Of a stretch of DNA of 64,000 nt, positions 1 through 12,930 are shown one piece after another (the stretch's first letter is position 1; every line of letters starts with the position of its first letter). The notes under the pieces are model-generated. The model saw only the letters and a program-made list of their open reading frames with translations, was not told the origin of the DNA and did no database searches. The DNA comes from Zasmidium citrigriseum (taxonomy: Eukaryota; Ascomycota; Dothideomycetes; Mycosphaerellales; Mycosphaerellaceae), in contig NHNW01000010.1 of NCBI GenBank assembly GCA_002786025.1, positions 1 to 64,000 on the forward strand. The letters run 5' to 3'. A program made the position numbers and the translations under genes.

Positions 1-1990
1 CTTAATCCTAAGAGAGCTAAGGCGATCTACGATTAGGACTATCCCGCTATAGGGAACTATTATAGCTAGTACGGCTTTATCGTAATAGACCTATTTAGCT
101 TTCTATAGTCCTATACTAATTATATTTCTAACGAGGTATTATTCTACTCCTATTAGTATAATATACTACTTAGACTAGATTAGTTAACTAAACTTTTTAA
201 CTCTACGTATTCTATACTAGGATAGCTCTTACGCGCTAATCTAGAGGGTTACTAGAAGTTTATCTATCTATTATAGAGTAAGAACTATAAGATAATTATA
301 GTACTAGTAAATCTCTACTTTACGTAGAATAGAATATCTTACCCTCTACTATTCTCTATTCTATATAATCTTCCTATAGTTAAGAAGTTTAGCGAGGATT
401 CGCTAACTAATATAGTAGTTTTTATTAACTATAATACGAGATAACGTCGAGATAGTCTAGATACTTCGCTCGCTATATTTATTCCTAGATTCGATAAGAG
501 CGCTTTATAATAGCTAATAGAGGATATACCTACTACTAGAAGGCGTTATAACGATATTAAGTAAGAAGAATTAGTACGAGATTAGCTTCTTTCGTAATAT
601 TAATTACGAGTCGTACGTAGAGAAATTAGTAACGCTACCTTTATCTTACTATATATACCTCGCGAGAACCTTTAGTACTCCTTATACTCCTTATAGGTTC
701 GTATTCTAGTCTAGTATACGCCTATTAACGACGAGTAGCGGGTACTTAGAGTCTATATTAATAGCCTCTAATCTTCTATCTACTAGTAAGTAACGCCCCT
801 AGTTATATTAAATAGTTATATATAGCTTTACTCGCTACTATCGCGTATACTCTCTCTTATACCTATAAATCTCTTCTACTATAAACTTTATCTATTAAGT
901 CGTATAATCCTAGAGGGTAGACTATAGGAAGATCCTCGAGTTATCGCTACGCTTAACTAGCTATTCTTACTTAATAAGCGCGAGCGCGATACTATTATTT
1001 AAGAGATCTAGGTAATAAATATCGAAGTATACGTAGACTTTATACGCGAGCTAGAATATTTAATCGTATAGACGCCTTAATAGTAGTATATACGAAAGGG
1101 CGATCGTATACTAGTCTAGAGATATAAACTTACTATCGATCCTAGCTAGCCTTTTAATCTTTTAGTACCTCCCCTAGTACTCTAGTATAGCTTTATAATA
1201 ATATAATCTATAGTAGGTAATAATACCCGATTAACTAGTCCTATAGTTCCGACTACCTAGTTCGATATATACCTAGATAGTAATATTATATAGCGCGATT
1301 CGTTCGAAAGAAAGCTAAATAATTTACTCGTATAAAATAATAGCGTTAGAGATCTTAAGGACTAGGAAGTAACGACTTTTCTACGAAAAGAAGTTAGAGC
1401 GATTACGCTAGACGATAGTACGGCTAGTCTAATATAGGATATCGATAATATTTTTAACGATATTAATAATCTAGTTAGCTATTAGGGATCTATTTATACT
1501 ACGAAGGCCGTTCGACGTCTACGAAGCTATTCGAAGGCGATACTAGGTCTAGATACTTACCTTACTAAGTCTATACTAGGTTCTCCTCTCTTATCTATAC
1601 CTTCGGATATCTAAGTAAGAGGGGAGACGTTAAGATAAGTAGAGGATATTTTAGACGAGCGGTAGGGATAAGAATATAATACTTAGTTATATAAGGTTAC
1701 TACTACTTTATAGTCTCTAGGCCCCTTAAAAGTTAATACTTCGTAGTTTTAATATCTATAACTAGTAGTTAGATATCGTACTAATTATATAATTATTATT
1801 TCCGGTTTCTCGCGTCTAGTCGTAAGACTATTAAGTTAAACGACTATAGTAATATTTACTAGATTTATACCTATACGCTCTAATTAATTAGCGTATATAT
1901 TATATAATATATAGATACTCTAGCGAATCGGTAATATAAGTTTAGGAGGGATAAGTAACTATTAAAGGTAATAATATCTATACTTATAAG
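1..1990 (+). pseudogene. RIP-scarred coding remnant, copy A (partial)
   Basis: This is the left-truncated relative of copy B. In the frame containing position 187 it reads like protein, broken only by TAG and TAA, as expected from C-to-T changes at Gln codons or G-to-A changes at Trp codons. Shared short motifs such as TKLFNSTYS (at 187 here, 9,268 in copy B) and FQYLQLxVR (1,747 and 10,819, reading stops as Gln) place the two in the same frame. The offset is 9,081 bp at the left and 9,072 bp further right, so net length change is a multiple of three. Similarity fades after about 1,900. I do not recognise the protein family. It is probably a repeated selfish or subtelomeric gene; that is inference. 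Confidence 0.55.
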
Positions 1991-2049
1991 TACTAATAAT
2001 TAATATAATAATTATTAAGTACGAGAATAGAATATAAAGATCCGAACTA

Positions 2050-5000
2050 TTAAAATTAAAAAATTAGTCTACTTCTTCAAACCTTTTCCCTTCTTCTTCT
2101 AACCCCTTCCCCCTTTCGAAGACGAGCCTAACGCTATAGTAGTACTATTATTACTCTCTTCGATAGTTATACTATCCTACTCCTTTACTATACGCTACGT
2201 AACGATATATATTAGGGCTACTATAGGCTCTCTTTAGGCCCTTTTACGAAGCGGAGAAGTAGTAGTACGCGATAGCGGAGGATCGTTACTATTTAATATC
2301 TTCTCCTACTTAATAAGTATTAGTATATTCTCGGCGTCTATACCCGAAGAGCCCTTTACTATACTACTACTAGGGTTCTAGTTATTAGCGGAACTAACGC
2401 CTACTAGTATAGAATTAATTAGTACTAGTCTATTTCGTTAGCGACCTTATTACTTAAGCCGTTAATACTCTACTATAGCTAGTACGGTATCGCGGGCCTA
2501 AAAAAGCGTATCTAGGCTTTCGAGGCTACTAGTACTTACGTTAGAGAGAGTCTCTAACTTAATAAGGGTCGCGTAAGGCGAGATACTATTACTAAGACTA
2601 TTATTACTACTATCGAAGACCCTATTATTAAGTACTTCTTATATAAACTAAGTCGTTTAGCGCTCTTAATTATTAGCGAGTCTCTTTATTATCGATTAAG
2701 TCGGGGACGTTAGGTTAACGTAGTTCTCTACGTTAATAGGGATAGTAAACTTTACCTTAGGCTTACTACTAGGTTTATCGGCCTCGACTATACGTACCTT
2801 CGTTAAGACGGGTATCTTTACGGACGGGCTAGTAGGCGTTTTATTAAGCTTAGAAGCTAGGCTAGCTTCGTTATTAGTCGAGCCTAGGACTCCCTCGAGT
2901 AATACTCTACCCTACGATAGTTTAAAGACTTAATACTTCTAAGGAGTATTATCTTTAGTCTTATTAAAGTTACGAAGGGAGTAGTTATCTAGTATCTAGA
3001 TTACGATCTTGAATTCGTACTCTATAGCGCCTTATCGACGCCTCCGAAATACTAATAGTCGCTCGTAAAAGTCGCCGTTATCCTACGAAGCTAGTATTAT
3101 AGTCTATAGTACCCCGTTATCCTAGAAATTATTATAGAAGAAGTATATATAAAAGCCTTCGACTTTATCTTCTAGAGGATAGAACTACGCGCTATAGCCT
3201 ACTCGCTATAGTACGTAGTCGACGAGCGAAGAGTATATTTTAACGAAACTAGTACTAAAGAAGGTATCTAGGACCCTATAAATCTCCTTCGTAGGTCGCT
3301 ATATATATTATCTACTACGGTTAACCTTAACCTCTTAGAGATATACGATAATTAGTCCCCTAATCGTAAACTCCCTCTAGCTTCTATTCTATCCGCCTCT
3401 TCTCGTAGGTATTCGATTCGGAGACGGCCTAGGCGACGGTACGATAGAGGGCTTACGAAAGCTAATAGGCCTTCTACTAGCCGTTCTATTATCTATTAAA
3501 TATTAGAGACGTCTAGGTATAATATAGAGGGACTAACTTAGGATTACTTACTATTAATAATAACGAAAGCTACTCTACTAGTACCCTTTAGTAACGTTAG
3601 GTAAGGACGAGAATAATACGAATCTAGAGTAAGGTATATTAGATAGACTAGCTACGAGCTTAACGTTTACTCCTAACGCTAATAGCGCTAAGGAAGCGTC
3701 TACTTCTATCGCTAATACTACCCCTAGCTTTAGATTTAGATTAAAGTAGTTAGGATAGAATCTAGCCGAAGAGTAATCTACTATATAGTTACGGCTAGTC
3801 TCTAGATAAAATATCGTCTAGATAGCGGTATTAGAGCCTTAATTAGAGGGAGGTATCGTTTAGTAGATAAGGACTTAGAGAACTTCGAAATAGAGTATAT
3901 TAGGACGGAAGACGTTTAGGCTAGAAAAATAGTAATAGTTTATAACTAGAAAATTAGAGAAAGAGAGTATAGGGTACTTATACCCTACTAGCTTATTAAT
4001 ACTAGAGATACTAATATCGGAACGGTAGACCTAATTATTAGGCTATCCCTAACGAAATGTCCTATAGGTAGTATAGGTAGATAGCGATCGGCTATTATTA
4101 TAGCTCTATTAGGAGGTACGAGTCGTAGTCTATCTACGAAAAGGTATAGGGTTATAGCGTTAGGGACTCGGGAACGATAGTATAGCGTTATATAGTTAAG
4201 GGTCCTAAGGTATTATATTACTCTACTAAGAGGCCTCCTTTTAAGTTTTAATACTCGATCCTCGTTAAAGGGTCTCTAAACGTATCTACTTAATTACTTA
4301 GGAGTAGAAGGATCTATACCGCTAGTCTAGGCGGCTAGTTACTACGAGAGCGTTTAGCGAATTATAAATCTCTACTCGAGCGCTCGAATCGTAAACGTAA
4401 ATACTAATTATAGGCCCTCTACTCTAGACTATAGAAACTACTTAGTTAATTAGTATATTAAGTTTAATTAGGAAGTAATCTAAAGACTTAAATTAGGATC
4501 GAGCCCCTTACCCTTAGTAGGCTAGGCGAGAGCTATACGAGAGCTAGCTATACTAGAATAGCGCTAAGGCTAGAAGCTAACGTCTAATAGACTCTAATAT
4601 ATAATAGATCGTATACGTACCTAGTAGCCTACTTCTAAATTATCTCTAGTCCTCGAGCCGCTATAAATCGATTAACGTAGGAATACTAATAAAATTAGTA
4701 CTCGTATTTCGAATACTATACTTAAAGAAGTAGGGGAGAGCGAACTATATATAGACGAATCCCTTCTCTCGCCTATAGTAAGACTAGAGGAGGAAAGTAA
4801 AGTCTAGCCTAGCTAGATACGTTAGTTACTAGCTCGTACTCGTTACTCTTTTCTTATTTAATATTAAAGGAGGGGCGTAGGATAGATAACGAGAACTCCT
4901 ACCCTCTTACTTAAAGCTATTATTAGGAAGAAGAGGGACGAAGCTTTCTATAGCTTAGAGTTAGTAGCTATATAAATATTAAGATTATCCGTCTATTACT

Positions 5001-5160
5001 TCTAAGATAATATAGAGCGTAGAAGGAATCTTCTACTAGACGCTCGAGCGGTAAGCTTTAATCCTCTAGAAGGCGTAGTAAGTAAAAGAGAGGAATAGCG
5101 TAGAAATACTATAGTAAGAGTAGACGTACCTAGCCTAATAAGCGCGATACGCTTAGTATC
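2050..5160 (-). pseudogene. RIP-scarred coding remnant, block C
   Basis: On the minus strand one frame (codons starting at positions congruent to 1 mod 3, read downwards) gives protein-like sequence across every line I checked from about 3,780 down to about 2,100, broken only by TAG/TAA. Readable pieces include SKLNKTPTSPSVKIP around 2,820-2,870 and RPTKEIYRVLDTF around 3,260-3,300. Near its 3' end there is a basic, Gly/Lys-rich segment. The upper limit near 5,160 is uncertain. It lies head to head with copy B and on the opposite strand to copies A and B. I saw no similarity to those two and recognise no family. It may be a second reading frame of the same element or a different repeat. Confidence 0.45.
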
Positions 5161-5228
5161 TAGATAATACTTATAAGGGTAGATTTTATATAAAGCTAGC
5201 CTTCTAGGCGGTATAGAGCGCGATAACG

Positions 5229-5287
5229 TTAATTACGTAACTAGAAATCCCTAACTACTAGTTAGAGATTATAAGTTACGTAATTAA
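5229..5287. repeat. 59-bp near-perfect palindrome
   Basis: Arms of 14 bp (5,229-5,242 and 5,274-5,287) are perfect inverted copies. The inner 31 bp is itself mostly palindromic, so 25 of 29 position pairs match around a centre at 5,258. It lies in the gap between the minus-strand block C and the plus-strand copy B. It could be an element end or junction, or a chance product of TA-rich RIP DNA. Its core CTAACTACTAGTTAG also occurs in copy B at 10,830-10,844, where it falls in a conserved coding stretch. Confidence 0.5.
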
Positions 5288-6499
5288 TTTACTTTACTTT
5301 ATATACGCGCTCCTACCTTATACCTCTTATCTTAAATATAAACGAGATTAACCTTATAATTCTCCTTAATAATACTTAAAACGAGCTTCGAAGTATTTTT
5401 CTTTTAGGTATATATACTCTCGGACTTCTAAAGTATATCCTACTACCTCTAAGTTCGAAATACTACTACTACGAGCTAGTACGCTTTATCTTCTTATAGC
5501 TAGTAGTATCGCCCTATATAAGTCGTACTCTCCTCTTATTAATATTAAAGATCTATCTCTACTATCCTCTCGTACTAGAGGTCTATACCTACTACTATTC
5601 TACTCGAGGAAATTTAGTAGGATATAGAGATCCGAAGTAGCGGCCGTTAAGAGCTCTAAAGGTCCCCTTACTATTATACTTACGCCTAGAGCTATAGGGA
5701 TACTCGGCGAAGTTCTATTAGTAATATAGACTAAGCTAGACGATATCGAAAGGCCTTAAGCTATTATTTACTATCCTAGGATCTCGTTACTTCTTAATAG
5801 TATATACTAGTATACTAAGCTTCTAATACTTAGATTAGACGGAAGTAGTTAGCTAAAGCTCGCTCTATAAAGCTTACTCGCGGACGCTTAGCTACGAGAA
5901 CTAGGGCTATATATATTAGATTCGCTATATACGTACGTAAATACCTACGATCTAGGACTATATTAGACGACTTCTATAACTTAACCTCTTATTCTCTATA
6001 ATACTCTCTCCCTTAATCGCTATATTAGTATCGCCGCTTTAGCTAGGTAGTTCTCGACTTTAATTTAGCGTTCCTTCCTTATAAATAGCGATTTATAATA
6101 TTTTAGTTACTTAGGGTAACCTACTTCGTATATAGCGAGCTAAAATACTACGCTACTACTACTTAAGCCGTATACTATTATAAATACTCGTATATAGCGT
6201 TTCTACTCCGAATACTACCGAGAACTATACCCGTTATACTCGTAAACTCCTTACGTACTCTACTAGTACTCGTATATACTTTACTCCTACCCGCGCTATA
6301 CGCGCTTCGAATCGACTACCTTTTTATCTTCCTTATTACGTAGCTATTATAGAGGAGCCGCGTCGTAGTTAGCGTATTAAGGATATACTAGTAAGCTCTA
6401 TCCGATAAACTACTATATATATATCTTAGACTAATTAATTATAGGCCCTAGGTCCTTAGACTACTAAGACGCTATCGTAGTAGCTAGATACTACTACTA

Positions 6500-9400
6500 C
6501 TTTATTAACCTCTACTAAAAACCCGCTCGTATCTACTACTACTCTTAGCGCTATCTTATCTCTAAACGGCGGAGATACGAGTAACGCGACGAGTAGCTAA
6601 GCTATAGCTACGGAATCTACCGCTATTACTTCCCTAGCTCTATAGGGTAATAACTCGCTAACCTAGCTTCCTAAGAATAGCTATTAGCGCGAGAGGACCG
6701 AGGATAATCCTAGTTTTATTACGAAGACCTAGATAAAGGTCGTTAGCGGCTTTACTATATTTATAGTATCCGATCCTAATCCTACTCCTATTCCCGCTAC
6801 CCTATAAATATCCTAGAAGAAAGGTAAATCTACTACTCTATCCTTAGCTATAAAGTAGTCTATAGTCGCGACTCGGCTAAATCTTATTCTTAGCTCCGTA
6901 GGAAACGCCTTAAAATCTACTATATAGGAGAAGCTAGCGAGAATAATTAAGTAGAACTAAGAGCTATTGTCGTAAGGCTAGGGGGGTCTTATAGATACGA
7001 ATTTAGATAGCTATAATATTACTAATCCTATAGGTATAGCGAACGTTCTAGACGCCTCCTCTAGTAATTTACCTTAAGAGGCCTTTACGAAGATTATTAA
7101 CTACGTTAGTTAGTAATCTACGAAGAGTAGCGAATAGTAGACTAAAGTATACCTTCTACTTAGCGAGATAATCCCGGATCTACTATCTAGTAATATAGAG
7201 GAGGGTAAGAAGTAGCTTTAGAACTTACTAAAGAATACTAAGTTTAGCCCTAAGTTTAAGATACTCGTCGCTAACGCTAAGCGTATAGCGGCTATTAAGG
7301 AGAGTATCGACTCGCTCCTTATAATACCTAACTTTAGAATTTTAACCGACTTAGATTATATTAGTAAGTAGATAGGAAACTATACGCTCTAGAATCTAGA
7401 AAAGCTTCTAATAGGCGCGTAATATAGGAAATAGTCGTAGAAATAAGTTTAAGCTACTCTTACGAAGGCTATATTTAAGCGCTTTAAAGAGTCGTATTAG
7501 AACCTTAATAAGCTATAGAGCCTAGAGTACTCGATAGTAGATATTAAGTATATAACCGATATATAGTTAGTAAAGAAGAAGGGATCTCTAGTACTAGTAG
7601 ATCTTAATATTACCTAGGCCGAGATCGATAGCTTTATTACTAAGCTCTAGAAGTATTACTAGGACTACGAAGCTACTAAGGAGGCGAACTAGAAGCGCTA
7701 TATATACTATATATAGATAGACTCGCTAGGAATCTAGTATATAGTTCGCTATAGCGAGTACGACCTCGGCCTTTACGAATCGTAGCTAGATATAGTTAAG
7801 CTAGAGCTTACTAAGGAGGATACGGACCTTAGAGAGCCTACTGTCCTCGAACTTAGCGAGGAAGAGTAGGAACTTAAGGAGATCCGCGACTTAGAGACGC
7901 CTAAGCTATCGAGTACGCTAAAGCGAAAGCGTACGAGGTCGCCCTAATCTCTAATTAACCTAGCTACCTAGTAGGCCTTAAATTAATAAGCTAATAAGTT
8001 AAGCGAGAGTCCCGAGAAGTAGTTTAACTATTAGAGGTACTTTATAGATACTACTATACCTTTCCGTAAGCGCCTATAGCTAGCGAAAGACGACTAGTAA
8101 GTATCTTCGACTCTTACCCCTTTTAGAGATCTAGTACTAAAGCCTTAGCCTAGAAAGGACGTTCCTCCCGCTAATAGGTAGTAAGATAGAGGACTACTTA
8201 GTCTATCTAAGCCTAATCTCTATTCGCGCGACCTATAGACGAAGCCCGCTAGTTAGGATAACCCTCTTACTAATAGCTAGCTAGATAGTAGACTACCTAG
8301 TCTATCTAAGCGAAATCTTTGGTCCTATAGTACTAAGGCGAAGCCTACCCTTACTAATAACGAGAACGGCGTAGATATTACGATATCGGGCGGACTTAGG
8401 GATAACGATAGGGAGATTTAAGAGTAGGAAGACGATATAGACGACTTTCTAAGAGATCTTATACTAGAAGACGCTAAGCCGCTACCTAGCTTCGATAATA
8501 TAGTAGAGTAAGACGATAGACTTAGGCTACTAGGTATAGTAAGTAGCGTTCGTAATAGCGAGCTAGGTACTAATATATAGTTACTACTATTACTATCTTT
8601 AGATCCTAACGATACTATACTAAGTAGGTATAACGTCGATTACTTCTATATACCTAAGGTCGTTATAGGTAAGAAGCGTCTAAGAGGGGCGAAATATAGT
8701 ATCGAGCTTTATAAGGAATTAGCTAAGCTAAAGAAGTCGCTACTATTAGCGCTAACGCTTATACTAAGAATAGAAAAGATAAGAGATATCTTAAAGCTAT
8801 ACGTCTAGGCTATAAGTATTCGGCGCTTTCGGCCTTATTAGAAGTATCTTAAGGCTCTCGCCGAGTATTTTAGCTTAGAATTAGAGGGTTTAAGGCCTCT
8901 AAATAGTAACGATATTCTTCTCTAGCTATAAAACGCCTCTAACGCGATCTTTATAATAGAGTTCCTACTATTAAAGTAGAATAGGTACCTCCGTAAGATA
9001 GAGCTTACGTCTCTAGAGCCTTCGATTCTTTATACTAGCTTTCTTAATTATAATATACGTTAGAGAAATACCTTCTTCGTATATAGTAACGACTAAGCTC
9101 GAGCTATCTAGCGTAAAGACTACCTTAGGAAGTGGATTTAATACTACGATTATAGCTTTACGTAGATAGATATATTTAGCTAGCTAGATAACCTCGCGCC
9201 TCTTATCTCGAGTAAAGTACTATAGTACTCTTAATAGTATAGAGTACTACCTAGCCTAGCTAGTACTACTAAACTATTTAACTCGACGTATTCGCTTATT
9301 AGATAGCTCGCTTATAGTAATCCTAAGGGGTATCGTAATTATATACTCTATACGTACGATTATAACTACTAGACGATCGCGTTACTAGTAAACCTCTATT

Positions 9401-12400
9401 TCTTCTAGAATACTAGCGCTTAGCTTCTTCTATTTAGAGTTCCTTATAGTCCTACGCTCCGTAAGGACCTAGGCGATAATTTACTACTTAATATAGAAGT
9501 TTTCGCTACTTAGAAGGACGATAATAATACTCTTCTACCTCTAATAGCGTTCCCGTCTAAATTTAATCGTAAGAACGCTAAGACTCTCGAATATAATATT
9601 AACGCAATTAAGTTATAGCGCTATAATATCGAGAATAAGGGTAATACCTATAATTAGCTAGTTAGTAACGCTCTAATAGGAGCTATTCGTATTAAATATA
9701 GAAACGCTATCTTTATCGTACTATATATACTATATAGGAACGTAGGCTACTATCTAGGCTCTACGCGACTTCGTATTCTAGTTTATTATATACTAATTAA
9801 GGACGGTAAGTAGATTATAGGCGACAAATTAATCTATAAGATACACTCGGCTATTATCTAGTAGACTAGAGTTCCCTACCTTCTAAACGGAGCTCTAACT
9901 ATAACTAGATACCTACTACTATCTACTTAGACCCCTCTTATACGCGTTAGCCTCCTCTATTAGAAGCTATATCTACTTACGCGTACGATCCTACTAGGTA
10001 GGCTATAGGATAATCTAGACGTTATTAAAGCGCTTTAGTTATTATTCTATTTATATAAGCTAACGCGCGATAAGTTTATTCGAGACGTCTAGAAAATAAA
10101 TATCGTAGTATACGAGGCCGCTATACGCGAACTAGCCGAAGTAATTAGCTTAACTAATAAGTAGAAGGCGCTTAATAGTATTTCGACCGACCTTATAAAG
10201 CGTAAGGGTAAGGGTAAGAAGAAGGCTCCCTTACTTATAGATTGTAGAGATTAGTTTCTAGGTAATATTATAGTATTTAGTACTAATACTATAGGCTTTA
10301 TTAACCTCGCTAAGGCGAAGAAGACTAAGAACTCCGCTAGTTAGAGCCCTCGTCTTATAGCTAGGAAATTTATTATCTAGCTATAGACGGATACCTTTAC
10401 GTAGAAGGGTTATAAGGAGTAGCTACTAGACTCTATACCTATTAAGGACTTTAGTCTAGGAGATCTCCCTAACTAGGCGCTAACGCTAGCCTAGCCGCTA
10501 GAAGTTACGAAGAATACGGACGACGATAAGAAGGAGGCTTTTTAAGAGGACGAAGGCGATATTAATATAGAAGACGCGCTAGTAGAAGATAAGGCGGGTA
10601 TTAAGGAAGTAGCTACGAAAGCTATATATACTACTAAGAATAATAACTTAGAGTCTACTCTTTCGTCTATACCTTCGTAGGTTTAAGTAGCGATAGAGAC
10701 GTTAAGAAAAGTAGAGGATTTCGTTAGCGAGGCGATAGGATTAGATTATAGTACTTAGTTTAACTAGGTTTACTTTTAGACTAGCGTTTTAGGCTTATTA
10801 AAAGTTACTACTTAGTAGTTTTAGTATCTCTAACTACTAGTTAGAGATAATATAGATAGCGGAAATTCGTATTCTAGTACGCTTATCGCCTTAAATAAGG
10901 TAATACGGTTATTTTAGACTATAATATCGCTTCCAAGGCTTTTATTTAAATATATCGATATATAGAGGCGTACTAAGCTATATTATTCTAACGAGATCCT
11001 TAGCTACGATATTAAGACCGCCTAAGCTCTCTCTAAAGAACTCGCTTTACCTAATTTACTTAGTATCCTCTAGACGAGCGTTACCGTACTACCTAGGATT
11101 ATCGTTAATATAATTAATATTAATATTATCGTTATAGAAAAGCGTAGAACTAGCTACTACGAATATTTCGATAGTCGTTAGATCGGAGCGCTAGTTACTC
11201 CGAGTAGTAAGTAGAGGAGCCTCTAGTAAGTCGTAACCGTTAGTTATATATATATATAGCTCTATACGAAGGCGTATATAGGCCTATAAGTAAAGCCGAT
11301 TACTATTATTATCGATATCTACTCCGTCTACTAGTATTATAAAGCCGGCCTAGTTTAGTACTTCTATATACTACTATAGCGTTTCGTTAGGTAGATATAG
11401 GTCGAAGTCGACATTCTAAAGGTCCCGCTATATTAGTACGAGTTCTTTAGGAGGGACTAGAATACTATAGGGAATACGACTAAAAAGCGTTAGGTAACGA
11501 TATATCTACTACGAAATACTAGCTTCTATATAAGGTCGATTAGACTACTTACGAATACGATATATATTCTATACTTTAATAAATTCCGTAACGACTTCGT
11601 AGAGAATAGGTATATATACGAATAATATTATAATTCGGTCGTACTTACGTTCCTTAATATAGTAGCCTTAGTTATATAGGAGCTTAAACTAGGTATACTA
11701 GCGTCTAGTACTATATTTCTACTAGCCCTACTACGATTTAATACGCTAGTTCAACTTACTCGTACTATATTAGAAGTACTCGCGGAACTCTAGGGGTAGT
11801 TTATTAGTAGGGTAAAGCCTTTAGTAGAGTAGGTTATAGGTATTAGTAATATATCTCGTCTCTCTACTACGATCCGACTAAATAATTCGCGGCCTATTAA
11901 CGATTAGCTAGATTTAAAGACTAGCTATTTCTTCTAAGACTAATATAATACCTCTAACTTCGAGAGCGTAGAGGTACTATACCTATATAGAGACGGTAGA
12001 GTAGCTATTTATACTAACGTATACCTATATAATCTTCTGCGAGAAGGCGTCGATAGTAGCGTAAATAATAATACCCTAGAACTTTAACTTATAGTAGGCG
12101 TCGATATACTAGCTCTAGTTATTACCTAGTAGGATAACTACTCTATAGTATTATCTAGCCTTTCTATACCTTACTATAATACTATCTAGGTTTAACTCCT
12201 TAAGAATACTCTATATACGATTCTAGCCTATAATATTAAACTCTCGCTATATTAAGGGGTATAAGAACCTACGGCCCTAATTCTTAATATATCTATAGTT
12301 TAGTTACTCCTATAGTATATACTAAGTCTCTATATTATACGCCTTATATCCCGTAGTAGTAATACGCTTATATAGGCCTATCTCTTATCGTAGTCGTACA

Positions 12401-12709
12401 ATCCTCCGCGGACTAATTCGAATACTATTAATCTCTAACTCCTAACTTATCTCTTTATTAGTCGTTCGAATAATAGCGAAGGCGAAACGAATACGCTCTT
12501 ATAACTAGTTAGAATCTTCGAAGTCGGGTCGTTAGCTAGTCTTAGATATATTCTAGTTAATAAGATACTACTAAAGGGTACGTACGCTCGTCTATAGACT
12601 ACGTTTATCTAGGCTATAGATAATAACTAGATACGGAGTACCTCGATAGACTTAGTTAGTAATCTAGTCTTAATAAGACTTAATATCTTTCGCCTAGAAC
12701 GGTATTCGT
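6500..12709 (+). pseudogene. RIP-scarred giant reading frame, copy B
   Basis: Reading the frame that starts at 7,201 (all lines in phase), I can follow protein-like sequence without a frameshift from about 6,500 to paired stops near 12,709, some 2,000 codons. Interruptions are TAG or TAA only. TGA cannot occur because TG has been removed, so its absence proves nothing. The better evidence is amino-acid-level similarity to copy A and the charged, Lys/Leu-rich segments, for example around 7,230-7,330 and 8,650-8,790. The first part is Ser/Thr-rich. A Lys-rich basic patch lies near 10,200. I do not recognise the family and saw no reverse transcriptase, integrase or DDE motif by eye. The upstream limit is approximate. 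Confidence 0.5.
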
Positions 12710-12930
12710 AATAGTTGTATAGAGGAAAGGATAGAAAACACGATACTCGAGGATAGGATATCTAGTAGTATAGGCTATTTTTAGCCCTTTATTAGTAATA
12801 ACGATAGTAGTAAGAGTAATAGGGTATATATAGACGGTATAGGGAATAAATAAGACCTTAGAAACGACCGATTTAATAGGTTCTGCACGAGTAAGGTAGT
12901 ATAGAAGGGAAATTAGAGGTCTAAGAGGTG

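Larger units (their letters stand above)
1..12930. repeat. RIP-degraded repeat block
   Basis: The dinucleotides CA and TG are nearly absent from this stretch. By eye I find fewer than 20 in the first 12.7 kb, for example near 2,079, 3,010, 4,059, 6,967, 7,843, 8,331, 9,134, 10,243 and 11,753. CG, CC and CT remain common and TA is strongly enriched. This is the mark of RIP, a fungal premeiotic process that turns C into T on both strands of duplicated DNA, preferring CpA. There is no usable open reading frame, yet traces of three coding blocks remain and are listed separately. The left end runs off the window. Normal composition returns between about 12,720 and 12,950. Confidence 0.9.

Noticed and set aside
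1..300. Telomere repeats at the left edge
   Set aside because: No TTAGGG-type array is present; a subtelomeric position remains only a guess.
7201..10780. Absence of TGA stops as proof of a coding frame in the RIP block
   Set aside because: TG has been removed everywhere, so TGA is impossible in any frame.
1754..10849. Palindromic CTAACTA-type motifs at 1,754, 5,246 and 10,825 as terminal inverted repeats of a transposon
   Set aside because: At 1,754 and 10,825 the motif lies inside a stretch conserved as protein (FQYLQLxVR), so it need not mark an element end.
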